Positions 9,229-15,190 of a stretch of DNA of 64,000 nucleotides are shown here, piece after piece; position 1 is the stretch's first letter, and the number at the start of each line of letters is the position of its first letter. Made by a program: the position numbers and the translations under genes. Source of the stretch: Candidatus Bipolaricaulota bacterium (GTDB lineage: Bacteria; Bipolaricaulota; Bipolaricaulia; Bipolaricaulales; Bipolaricaulaceae); assembly GCA_938084715.1 (NCBI GenBank), contig CALKES010000009.1, positions 1-64,000 of the forward strand, in the 5' to 3' direction. The notes beneath the pieces are model-generated. The model was not told where the DNA came from, ran no database searches, and saw nothing but the letters and a program-made list of their open reading frames with translations.

Positions 9229-10233
9229 CTACGGCCTTGCTCGGGCCAGAAACGCCTTCAGGGACTCCACGTCCGCCGCGTCGACCCGGCCGCTGTTGTC
9301 GAAGTCAAAGGCCCGGGCGTTTCCCTGGACCCCGGGGGTATCCCAGGTTTGGGAGAACAGACGGACGTCCTCTTCGTCGAACACGCCGTTGCCATCTACA
9401 TCCTCGTGCAGACCGTCCCCGTCCAGGTCCTGGGGGACCCCCAACCCCGGGGCAAGGGGAACCAGATTCAAGGGCCGGACCCGCAGCGTGGCCTGCGCCC
9501 CTAGGATCTCCTCGCCCCCGAAGTCGACCCGGACCAGCACCACGTAGGTCCCAGGCCCAGGGCGGAGATCGGTCTCTGCCACGATCCACCGGACGCTCCC
9601 TGGGAGGGAGGGGACCGGCAAGGCCTCCACCCGGACGAGCTCCCGGCCCTGGGCGTCGTGGACTTGAACCTCGGCTCGGACCTCGCGGATGTGGACCAGG
9701 CCGGAGTTGACAAACTCCAGGGTCACCCACAGGGGGTTGAGGCCCCGGACCTCGAGCTTCCGCACGGTCCCCTGGGGCCGCGGGCTTCCCACCGTGGCGT
9801 ACACCTTGATCCCAATCCGCTTGGCCACCATCACCGTCGTTCCCCCGTACTCCACAGGCCGAGGCTCGCCGTGAACGAAGACGATCCCCCAGTACGTTCC
9901 GGCGGAAACTCCGGCGGGGACCGTCACAACTCCCCGGATCTCCCGGGCTTCCCCTGGACCCAGAACAAACGCGGCGGGTCCCACGGTGATCCACGGGGCC
10001 AGAGAGCGAGGGAGCGTTCCTGGTGGGTAGAACCTGTTCTCCCCCCACTCGTCCCGATCCCAGTCCCCGGTGTACAGGCCCAACCGCTCAGGGATCGTCA
10101 GCTCGTTGCGAACGACGAAGGAAAACTCATAACGTCCCCCGGGAGCCACGGCGAGATTGACCTCAAGCAGATTGACCTCGAGGGCCAGTCCCCCGAGGGA
10201 AAGGGCGCACACCAAAATTCCCAGGTATCTCAT
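9229..10233 (-). CDS. secreted Ig-fold chaperone/WxLIP-like protein with dockerin
   Basis: 334 residues. A short signal peptide precedes two Ig-like domains (about 20-260) with features of DUF916/WxL-interacting or PapD-type proteins: 'SFVVRNE', then 'VTVPAGVSAGTYWGIVF', then a VEVRG-like second domain. The last ~66 residues form a type I dockerin-like pair of calcium loops (DLDGDG... and DFDNSGRVDAADV). Dockerins bind cohesins; none is visible in this window. Its position, downstream of three small beta proteins and upstream of a barrel, suggests it handles or anchors those proteins outside the cytoplasm. A TATAAT box lies nine bases before the ATG, so an extra leaderless transcript is likely in addition to operon read-through. 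Confidence 0.7.
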   Translation of the reverse strand: MRYLGILVCALSLGGLALEVNLLEVNLAVAPGGRYEFSFVVRNELTIPERLGLYTGDWDRDEWGENRFYPPGTLPRSLAPWITVGPAAFVLGPGEAREIRGVVTVPAGVSAGTYWGIVFVHGEPRPVEYGGTTVMVAKRIGIKVYATVGSPRPQGTVRKLEVRGLNPLWVTLEFVNSGLVHIREVRAEVQVHDAQGRELVRVEALPVPSLPGSVRWIVAETDLRPGPGTYVVLVRVDFGGEEILGAQATLRVRPLNLVPLAPGLGVPQDLDGDGLHEDVDGNGVFDEEDVRLFSQTWDTPGVQGNARAFDFDNSGRVDAADVESLKAFLARARP

Positions 10234-10242
10234 CGCGGGCGC

Positions 10243-10248
10243 ATTATA
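10243..10248 (-). promoter_or_regulatory. -10 box TATAAT, near-leaderless
   Basis: A perfect TATAAT on the minus strand ends nine bases before the ATG at 10233. The transcript would start within a few bases of the start codon, without room for a Shine-Dalgarno site. Confidence 0.55.
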
Positions 10249-10254
10249 CGGCCC

Positions 10255-11169
10255 TTACGGGGCGACGAGGGTGTAGGTGAAGGAAAGCTGGTACGTTCCA
10301 GGGGAGGTCGTCTCGTAGTCCACCCTCACCCGGAACGTGACCTCAATCCACAGTCCAATCCCCGCTGTACCCTTCGCAACCTGGGTTTCAGCAATGGCGA
10401 GTGGAGTGAACGTCGTGCGGGGTACCGTGACCCCGGGCCCAGCCGCGCTCACCCTCCACTCGAGGTGGCCGCAGGGCTTCGCCAGGGCGGGAAACGAGCC
10501 CGTGTAGAGCCAGGTTGGGCTATCTGCGGCCACGGAGACGATCCACGCCCGGTTGCTCGTCACCGTGATCCGCTGGACTCCGGACCACTCCGCCCAGCCT
10601 GCGTCGTAGTGGGCAAGGGTGAGGGAGCCGAAATCGACCACCTCCGGGGCGACGGTGAGGCTCCCGGGAAGTTCGGCCCGGTAGTAGACACGGACAGCCA
10701 CCCAGTCAAGCCGAACGGCGTTGACCGCCCAAAGGCGAACCAGGAGGGCCCCCCACCCCACCTCGGCTGGGGTCCACGTGCGCCCCCAGAGGTTTGTGGG
10801 CCCGCCCACGGTGAGCTCTCGCCACGCCCCGGTGAACGGGCCAGCCTGATGGCCCGTCGCGGTCCAGCTGGCACCCCCGTTCCACGAAAGTTCGACCTCA
10901 AGGGAGGCGTTGGTAACCCCATCCTTCTTGGCCCGGAGGAGGACCTCGATCCCCACGATCTCCACCTCCCCGGGAAGGGAAACAGCAAAGCCACCGTAGT
11001 GGTGGACTGCGCCACCGGCCCCGACCGCGTAGAGGTTGTCCCGAAAGTAGCCCCGAGGGCCGTTCTGGAACTTCCCGTAGTCAAGGTTGGGGTTGACCCA
11101 AGGGGTGCTCTGGGCTGCCCCCCCGAGCCCCACACCGAGTACAAGGATTCCCAGGAGCCTCAGGCCCAT
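10255..11169 (-). CDS. secreted beta protein, WxL/pilin-subunit-like
   Basis: 304 residues from the ATG at 11169, where a clean signal peptide (MGLRLLGILVLGVGLGGAA) begins; the frame is open further upstream. The first half is a jelly-roll-like region with 'LDWVAVRVYY'. The second half (about 185-304) repeats the domain of the next protein upstream: 'VVDFGSLT', then 'VTSNRAWIVSVA', and a C-terminal 'YQLSFTYTLVAP'. The conserved Trp after the SN pair and the terminal TYTL strand recall WxL domains, and the xDFGxL strand recalls spore-coat-U/Csu-type subunits. Homology to either is inference. It belongs to the c-di-GMP-controlled surface cluster; a GC-rich hairpin precedes it. Confidence 0.65.
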   Translation of the reverse strand: MGLRLLGILVLGVGLGGAAQSTPWVNPNLDYGKFQNGPRGYFRDNLYAVGAGGAVHHYGGFAVSLPGEVEIVGIEVLLRAKKDGVTNASLEVELSWNGGASWTATGHQAGPFTGAWRELTVGGPTNLWGRTWTPAEVGWGALLVRLWAVNAVRLDWVAVRVYYRAELPGSLTVAPEVVDFGSLTLAHYDAGWAEWSGVQRITVTSNRAWIVSVAADSPTWLYTGSFPALAKPCGHLEWRVSAAGPGVTVPRTTFTPLAIAETQVAKGTAGIGLWIEVTFRVRVDYETTSPGTYQLSFTYTLVAP

Positions 11170-11195
11170 GGTCCGCCTTCCGTGACAAGAGACCA

Positions 11196-11227
11196 GGGGG
11201 CAGCCCTGGTGGGCCAGAGCTGCCCCC
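11196..11227 (-). other. intercistronic GC-rich hairpin
   Basis: GGGGGCAGC and GCTGCCCCC form a 9-bp stem, extended after one mismatch by CTGG/CCAG. It lies between two paralogous secreted-protein genes. There is no U tract, so it is more likely an mRNA stability or processing element than an intrinsic terminator. Confidence 0.5.
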
Positions 11228-11240
11228 ATTCTGTGTTCCA

Positions 11241-11744
11241 TCACGGGGCCGTGAGCGTGTAGGTGAAGCCCAGGGTGTAGTCCCCTGGGAGGTCCTCAGC
11301 CCAGTCCACCAAAAGCTCGAAGGCGAACTTGACGGCGATGTTGCCTCCCCGGGACCCCGTGGCCGCCTGAGTAGCGCCCAGGGTCAGCGCGGTCCAACTC
11401 CCCTGGTACCACGTCACCCGGGAGTCCACCGCGACCACCTGCCACCGCAGGTCCGTGGACGGCTTGGCCCACGGGCCCGTCCAGGTGGCACTCGTGGCGG
11501 CAACGGAAAGGCTCCAATCTCGGTTGCTCCACACCCGGACTTCCTGCGGATTCAACGCGTCCTTGCGGCCAGCGTCGAAGTCCGCGTCGGTCAAGGTCCC
11601 AAAGTCCACGATCGCGGGATACACCGTGAGCCGAATCAGCGTCGGCACAGTGAACTGCGCCGTCGAACCCTGGGATACCTGCCCCATTCCCATCACGCCC
11701 ACGATCAGCCCCAATGCCAGAATTCCTACAACACGAACCTTCAT
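11241..11744 (-). CDS. small secreted beta protein, WxL/pilin-subunit-like
   Basis: 167 residues with a signal peptide (MKVRVVGILALGLIVGVMG). The mature part carries 'TVPTLIRLTVYPAIVDFGTL', 'RVWSNRDWSLSVAA' (a literal W-x-L) and the C-terminal 'YTLGFTYTLTAP'. It is paralogous to the C-terminal half of its downstream neighbour and more distantly to the gene starting at 12481. The start has a strong Shine-Dalgarno GGAGGT six bases upstream, which is the target of an upstream c-di-GMP riboswitch and sequestering hairpin. The likely role is a polymerising or wall/outer-membrane-associated surface subunit; no enzymatic motif is visible. Confidence 0.7.
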   Translation of the reverse strand: MKVRVVGILALGLIVGVMGMGQVSQGSTAQFTVPTLIRLTVYPAIVDFGTLTDADFDAGRKDALNPQEVRVWSNRDWSLSVAATSATWTGPWAKPSTDLRWQVVAVDSRVTWYQGSWTALTLGATQAATGSRGGNIAVKFAFELLVDWAEDLPGDYTLGFTYTLTAP

Positions 11745-11749
11745 CCCTG

Positions 11750-11791
11750 CACCTCCAAGAAAGTTTGAATGTACTGCGTTTCTTGGAGGTG
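11750..11791 (-). promoter_or_regulatory. Shine-Dalgarno-sequestering hairpin (riboswitch expression platform)
   Basis: In the minus-strand mRNA, CACCUCCAAGAAA (plus 11779-11791) is perfectly complementary over 13 bases to UUUCUUGGAGGUG (plus 11750-11762), with a 16-nt loop. The second arm contains the GGAGGU ribosome site of the gene at 11744. The first arm overlaps the 3' strand of riboswitch stem P1 (ACACCUC), so the two pairings exclude each other. Confidence 0.75.
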
Positions 11792-11874
11792 TTTCGGCAG
11801 CCCAGCCATCTCCCTGGGGGAGATCTGTGGCTTTGCGCCCCCGGGTCGCCCCGGGTTTGCCCGTTCGACACCTC
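11786..11874 (-). promoter_or_regulatory. cyclic di-GMP-I (GEMM-I) riboswitch no. 3
   Basis: The minus-strand RNA has the GEMM-I hallmarks in order: GGGCAAACC, a hairpin capped by a GCGA (GNRA) tetraloop, GGGGCGCAAAGCC, a P3 stem AUCUCCC/GGGAGAU, and GGCUGGGCUGCCG. Stem P1 is GAGGUGU/ACACCUC. The G equivalent to Vc2 G20 (inside GGG before CAAACC) is present by hand alignment, which favours c-di-GMP over cGAMP. It controls the secreted subunit gene starting at 11744. Because P1 captures the anti-Shine-Dalgarno ACCUCC, ligand binding should free the ribosome site, predicting a translational ON switch. Confidence 0.88.
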
Positions 11875-12010
11875 GCAGTTGCTCTTCCAACCTGCTCCTG
11901 CTGCGTTCTCCTGCCCCATCACCTCCCTTCAGTTGCCGCATGATGCAGCCCGCACCGGCGGGCCCTCGGCCACACAATCAGATCACCTACTTCTCCCCTC
12001 CAGCTAACCT

Positions 12011-12481
12011 CTAGCCTTCGATCCTGCAGACAAGGGGAACCACGCGCCCAGGATCTCCATCGACCAGGGAAAGGTCAACCCGGAAATGAACCAACAGCGC
12101 ATGGGCGCCAGGCCCCCCCCCGGCCAGCACGGTCCCGTCGTCGCCCACCACCCGGTACGGGCCCCTGCCCACCCAGACCGCAACCGCTCCTGCCCATCGC
12201 GGATCCGAAACCCAAACCCGCACCCTCCACTGGATGTTGCTGTGGACAATAACCGGGACCGGCTCCGCTAGCTCCGCCCATCCCCCACGGCCCTCGCCCA
12301 ACCCACCCAGGTCGACCCCGATGGTGACCTCCCGACCCGAGAGGCCCGTCCCCGGCAGCGTGATTCGACCGATTGCAGGAACCGTGACGCTGGCTTGAGC
12401 CGGGACGCCCACGCTCCCGGCCCAGCCCGCACCTCCCCGCACGCAGGCGAGCACCATCAGCGCCAACGCTAGTCTGGACAC
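12011..12481 (-). CDS. small secreted beta protein, first gene of surface cluster
   Basis: 156 residues from a GTG at 12481; the frame extends upstream through the riboswitch, but that part translates the RNA element and is not protein-like. A signal peptide (VSRLALALMVLACVRG) is followed by 'VTVPAIGRITLPG' and 'VIVHSNIQWRVRVWV', which parallel the TVP...RLTV strand and the SN-x-x-W motif of the two downstream secreted proteins. It is therefore a divergent third paralogue. No Shine-Dalgarno is obvious; the start codon lies at the 3' edge of riboswitch stem P1, so ligand-dependent folding could directly mask or expose it. Confidence 0.6.
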   Translation of the reverse strand: MSRLALALMVLACVRGGAGWAGSVGVPAQASVTVPAIGRITLPGTGLSGREVTIGVDLGGLGEGRGGWAELAEPVPVIVHSNIQWRVRVWVSDPRWAGAVAVWVGRGPYRVVGDDGTVLAGGGPGAHALLVHFRVDLSLVDGDPGRVVPLVCRIEG

Positions 12482-12562
12482 GCTTCGGCAACCCGGCCAT
12501 CCCCGAGGGACCCGTAGGCTTTGCGCCCCCACGTTGCCGTGGGTTTGCCCTTGTCGGACGGT
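12480..12562 (-). promoter_or_regulatory. cyclic di-GMP-I (GEMM-I) riboswitch no. 1
   Basis: The minus-strand RNA reads GACAAGGGCAAACC, hairpin CACG-GCAA-CGUG (GNRA loop), GGGGGCGCAAAGCC, a P3 region and GAUGGCCGGGUUGCCGAAGCG, matching the GEMM-I core in order. It sits between a good promoter (TTGACG-16-TATAAT) and the GTG start at 12481. A short 5' GACA can pair with the UGUC that contains part of the start codon. The expression platform is less clear than in no. 3, so I do not assign ON or OFF. Confidence 0.88.
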
Positions 12563-12613
12563 CGTCCCTTATAGCTGCCTGGCGCCACCTCCCGGTCAAA
12601 CCAAGTGTCCTCA

Positions 12614-12641
12614 ATTATATTCACCTTGCCCTTGCCGTCAA
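12614..12641 (-). promoter_or_regulatory. promoter TTGACG-16-TATAAT of surface cluster
   Basis: Minus-strand TTGACG and TATAAT are separated by 16 bases inside an AT-rich island, unusual for this GC-rich sequence. The predicted start near 12607 gives a ~125-nt leader holding GEMM-I no. 1. Confidence 0.75.
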
Positions 12642-12802
12642 GTGTTTGACGTACCTTTGGGAGATCGATCCCGGTCGGCCCTTGGGCCCTGTCCTCCCAA
12701 GGATAGAATCGAGCGCGGCTCACGTCATGGTCGGGACTTGGAGGGATAGCAGTGGAGCAGGGAGGCCGGGGCACTTCCGGCCCACATGAGGAAGCGTCAA
12801 CG

Positions 12803-13390
12803 GTGAGGATCCGCAGAGCCAGCACAGACGATCTCGCGGCGCTCGCCGCAATCGAGGCGCGGAGCTTCCCCGATCCCTGGCCGCCGGAGCTCCTCGGGGG
12901 GTACCTCGAGGACCCCCAGGCGGTGGTCCTCCTCGCCGAAGATCGAAAGCCCCTGGGGTTTCTAATCGCTAGACTGGAGCGCCGGGGCCGGGAGAGGTCC
13001 TTCCACATCCACGACCTGGCCGTGGATCCCGCGCACCGCGGACACGGTACAGGTCGAGCCCTGGTGCGGGCGCTCGCCTCCACGGCCCGGCGGCGGCGCG
13101 TTCCCCGGGTCCTCCTCGAGGTGCGGGAGGGGAACACCGCAGCGCAGGCGCTCTACAGGACCCTGGGGTTTCGGGTCATCCACCACCTCCCGAACTACTA
13201 CGAGGACGGGGAGCCTGCCCTACGGATGGAACTTGACCTTGGGCTCCCTAGGGGCCCGGCGTCGGAGCGAGGGAGAGGACGAGAAGCATCACCCCCGCCC
13301 ATCCGGCCACCATCGCCAGAGCCAGCAGCTGGGAGGAAAGCAGCCGACCGCCTCGACGGAGCCGAAGGAAGAGCAGGCCCAGGGCCATGA
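12803..13390 (+). CDS. rimI: GNAT acetyltransferase, RimI-like
   Basis: A GNAT-fold enzyme; RimI-type members acetylate protein N-termini such as that of S18. Motif A is intact ('VDPAHRGHGTGRALV', acetyl-CoA binding) and motif B follows ('NTAAQALYRTLGF', 'NYYEDGEPALRMELDL'). I chose GTG 12803 (GAGGAAG site upstream) over an in-frame GTG at 12752, since the fold begins at once with VRIRRAS. The RimI-length domain ends near residue 150; the remaining ~46 Pro/Arg/Gly-rich residues are read antisense to the exchanger gene and look like run-through. A TAGAAT box at 12704-12709 may be the promoter. RimI and other GNAT functions cannot be told apart here. Confidence 0.75.
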   Translation: MRIRRASTDDLAALAAIEARSFPDPWPPELLGGYLEDPQAVVLLAEDRKPLGFLIARLERRGRERSFHIHDLAVDPAHRGHGTGRALVRALASTARRRRVPRVLLEVREGNTAAQALYRTLGFRVIHHLPNYYEDGEPALRMELDLGLPRGPASERGRGREASPPPIRPPSPEPAAGRKAADRLDGAEGRAGPGP

Positions 13391-14255
13391 GGAGCACCGC
13401 TCCCACCCCCGCCGCCACGTGGGACCGGTCCAGGAAGGCGAAGATCGGTCGCCCGTAGAAGAGATCGGCCAGGCCGAGGATCGCCACGTTGAACGCACAG
13501 CTTCCGTATACGTTCCCTAGGGCCATCTCCTCCGACCCAAGCCGGAGGGACCCCCAGGTCACGCTCGTCTCGGGCATCGTCGTCACCAGGGCCACGGCGA
13601 GGACCCCCATGAAGCTCCCCGACAGCCCGAGGAGATCCGCCAACCGGTCGGCGCTGGCGGCGAGGAGGGGGGCCCCGACGAGGACTCCCGCGGCAGCCAG
13701 GGCGAACTTGAGCCACGCCCGACGCCGTTCGCGCCCCTGCCCGTTCGCCTCCCGGCCCGCCTCGGACTCCGCCGGCCGGGCGCGGTAGACCGCCCGCATG
13801 CCCACAGCGTACCCCCCGAGGATGACCAGGGAACCCACGCTGATCGGTCCCGCGTTCCCCCAGTCATCGAGCAGCACCAGGCCGGTGGCGAGCGCGGTCA
13901 GCACGAGGGCGGTGACGACGAGGATCCGCTGGTCCCCCGTGACCGGGCGAACCACCACCTTCGGAAAGAGGCTTACCAGGGATACAAGGACCACCGCGTT
14001 GAGCATGTTGGCCCCGAGGATGTTCCCCCCGGCCAGGGCCGGCGCATTGAGCCGGACTGCGGACAGGTTCGTCACAAGCTCAGGAAGGGACGTGGCGATG
14101 GCGAGGAGAATCGTCCCCACCCACAGCCGTCCCAGGCCCGTGGCCTCGGCAATGCGGTCTCCAGCCCGGGAGAGGCTCAACCCGCTCCGGATCACGACGG
14201 TCGCGCTCGCCGCGAACACCAGGAACCAACCAACAAGGGGAATCACGGGGCGCAC
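13248..14255 (-). CDS. sodium/calcium exchanger family protein (CaCA)
   Basis: A membrane antiporter of the CaCA family with two inverted alpha repeats: alpha-1 'AIATSLPELVTNLSA' and alpha-2 'LVTTMPETSVTWGS' followed by 'GNVYGSCAFN'. These acidic (E) and Ser/Thr residues form the cation site. About ten hydrophobic segments flank a cytosolic Arg/Glu-rich loop (roughly residues 160-185). The start is set at GTG 14255, where the first membrane segment begins (VRPVIPLVGWFLV); the frame is open to about 14366 but the extra residues are charged and unlike the family. Its 3' end overlaps the convergent acetyltransferase by about 140 bases. The exact ion (Ca2+ or another) is not predictable. Confidence 0.85.
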   Translation of the reverse strand: MRPVIPLVGWFLVFAASATVVIRSGLSLSRAGDRIAEATGLGRLWVGTILLAIATSLPELVTNLSAVRLNAPALAGGNILGANMLNAVVLVSLVSLFPKVVVRPVTGDQRILVVTALVLTALATGLVLLDDWGNAGPISVGSLVILGGYAVGMRAVYRARPAESEAGREANGQGRERRRAWLKFALAAAGVLVGAPLLAASADRLADLLGLSGSFMGVLAVALVTTMPETSVTWGSLRLGSEEMALGNVYGSCAFNVAILGLADLFYGRPIFAFLDRSHVAAGVGAVLLMALGLLFLRLRRGGRLLSSQLLALAMVAGWAGVMLLVLSLAPTPGP

Positions 14256-14700
14256 CTCGCCGACGGCTTTCGGCTCACGGGCCCCGATCTTCTCCGCTTC
14301 GCCTGCCACCCGCAAGGCCTTGGCCCCAGACCCCACCTGCGGCATCGAGGGCCCACGCCGGGGCAAATAGGGTGGCAGACCGCTCGGAAGTTCGCCGCGC
14401 CAAGCTCCTCCAGCCCCGGCAGCAAGGATTCGTCACCCGCACGATCTCCACCTCCCGCAGCCTGAACGGGACGTCCGTCGAAGGAGGAGGAAGAGAAGCA
14501 GACCTCCGGTCAGGAGATCGCTATCCCCACAGGGGCTGGGAGACGACCGTTGCTACCTGCGGAGCCGGCGTGTGAAGCAGACCCAGCACGTGGAGCAGTC
14601 AGCAAACCTGGGTCCTCCACGATCACTTCCTGCAGCGAGCCTACGCTGGGAACCCAGCTGCCCTCCGGCTCACCACCGGGCTCTCAAGCCCTTCTCGGGC
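14256..14700. other. 445-bp region with no recognised gene
   Basis: This holds the exchanger's upstream DNA (possible N-terminal extension to about 14366) and the 3' side of the RHH-MshEN gene. I see no convincing coding frame, tRNA or strong terminator; short GC-rich frames on both strands lack protein character. Confidence 0.4.
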
Positions 14701-15024
14701 TCATCTAGCTCCGGCATACCGGCCCTGCACCACCAGGGCCCGTCGCACGAGCTCATCCTGGACGCTCCCCTTTTCGACGAGGATCTCGCCCAACTTTCGG
14801 GGTCGACCGCCCGCGCGCTGCTCCGCCAGCGCCTCCTCGACCTCCCGCACCGAAACCGCCCCCATGTCCACCAGGATCTCTCCCAGTCGCTTGCCGCGTT
14901 CGAAATATTCCTCCAGGATCGACATGATCACCGCCGAACGCGACTTACGCTGCTGCTCCGCGAGCTGATCCACCAGCTCCAGGAGGTAACGGTCTTCGCC
15001 GCTGTAGTACAACGTCACCTGCAT
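14701..15024 (-). CDS. RHH DNA-binding domain fused to MshEN c-di-GMP-binding domain
   Basis: 107 residues. Residues 2-43 fit a ribbon-helix-helix (CopG/Arc-type) fold: strand VTLYYSGED, helix A, turn RKSRSA, helix B 'VIMSILEEYF'. Residues 46-100 are a tandem repeat matching the MshEN/GspE-N nucleotide-binding motif: RLGEILVDMGAVS...Q69 and KLGEILVEKGSVQ...Q100, with the hallmark LG, L/V, G and terminal Q. In type II secretion and pilus ATPases this module binds c-di-GMP; here no ATPase follows. The simplest reading is a small c-di-GMP-responsive transcription factor. It is monocistronic, and its mRNA carries a c-di-GMP riboswitch, so the same ligand would act on both RNA and protein. Target sites are unknown. 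Confidence 0.75.
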   Translation of the reverse strand: MQVTLYYSGEDRYLLELVDQLAEQQRKSRSAVIMSILEEYFERGKRLGEILVDMGAVSVREVEEALAEQRAGGRPRKLGEILVEKGSVQDELVRRALVVQGRYAGAR

Positions 15025-15066
15025 GCTACTGCCCTCCCCGCCCAGGACAAAACCGGGCTCCAGGTC

Positions 15067-15144
15067 ACCCTGGCAGCCCGGCTACCCGTTCTGGGCCCGT
15101 CGCTTTGCGCCCCCACGTTCCCGTGGGTTTGCCCTTTTCAGGGT
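15067..15144 (-). promoter_or_regulatory. cyclic di-GMP-I (GEMM-I) riboswitch no. 2
   Basis: The minus-strand RNA contains AAAAGGGCAAACC, hairpin CACG-GGAA-CGUG (GNRA loop), GGGGGCGCAAAGC, a P3 region and GGUAGCCGGGCUGCC; P1 is ACCCUG/CAGGGU. Just downstream, CCAGG-GUGA-CCUGG forms a hairpin that competes with the P1 3' strand. A GC stem then precedes the GGGGAGGG ribosome site of the RHH-MshEN gene. Core identity to the two other copies is very high. Confidence 0.88.
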
Positions 15145-15162
15145 TGGTTTTGGATGGTTTAC

Positions 15163-15190
15163 AGTTTAGAGCCGCCCCGCCCTCCGTCAA
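15163..15190 (-). promoter_or_regulatory. promoter TTGACG-16-TAAACT
   Basis: Same -35 hexamer and same 16-base spacing as the promoter of riboswitch no. 1. It overlaps the stop codon of the upstream subtilase and would give a short leader consisting of the riboswitch. Confidence 0.65.

Noticed and set aside
6300-12481. A cellulosome-type interpretation of the dockerin-bearing cluster
   Set aside because: No glycoside hydrolase, scaffoldin or cohesin is encoded here; gene order and folds fit a surface-assembly role better.
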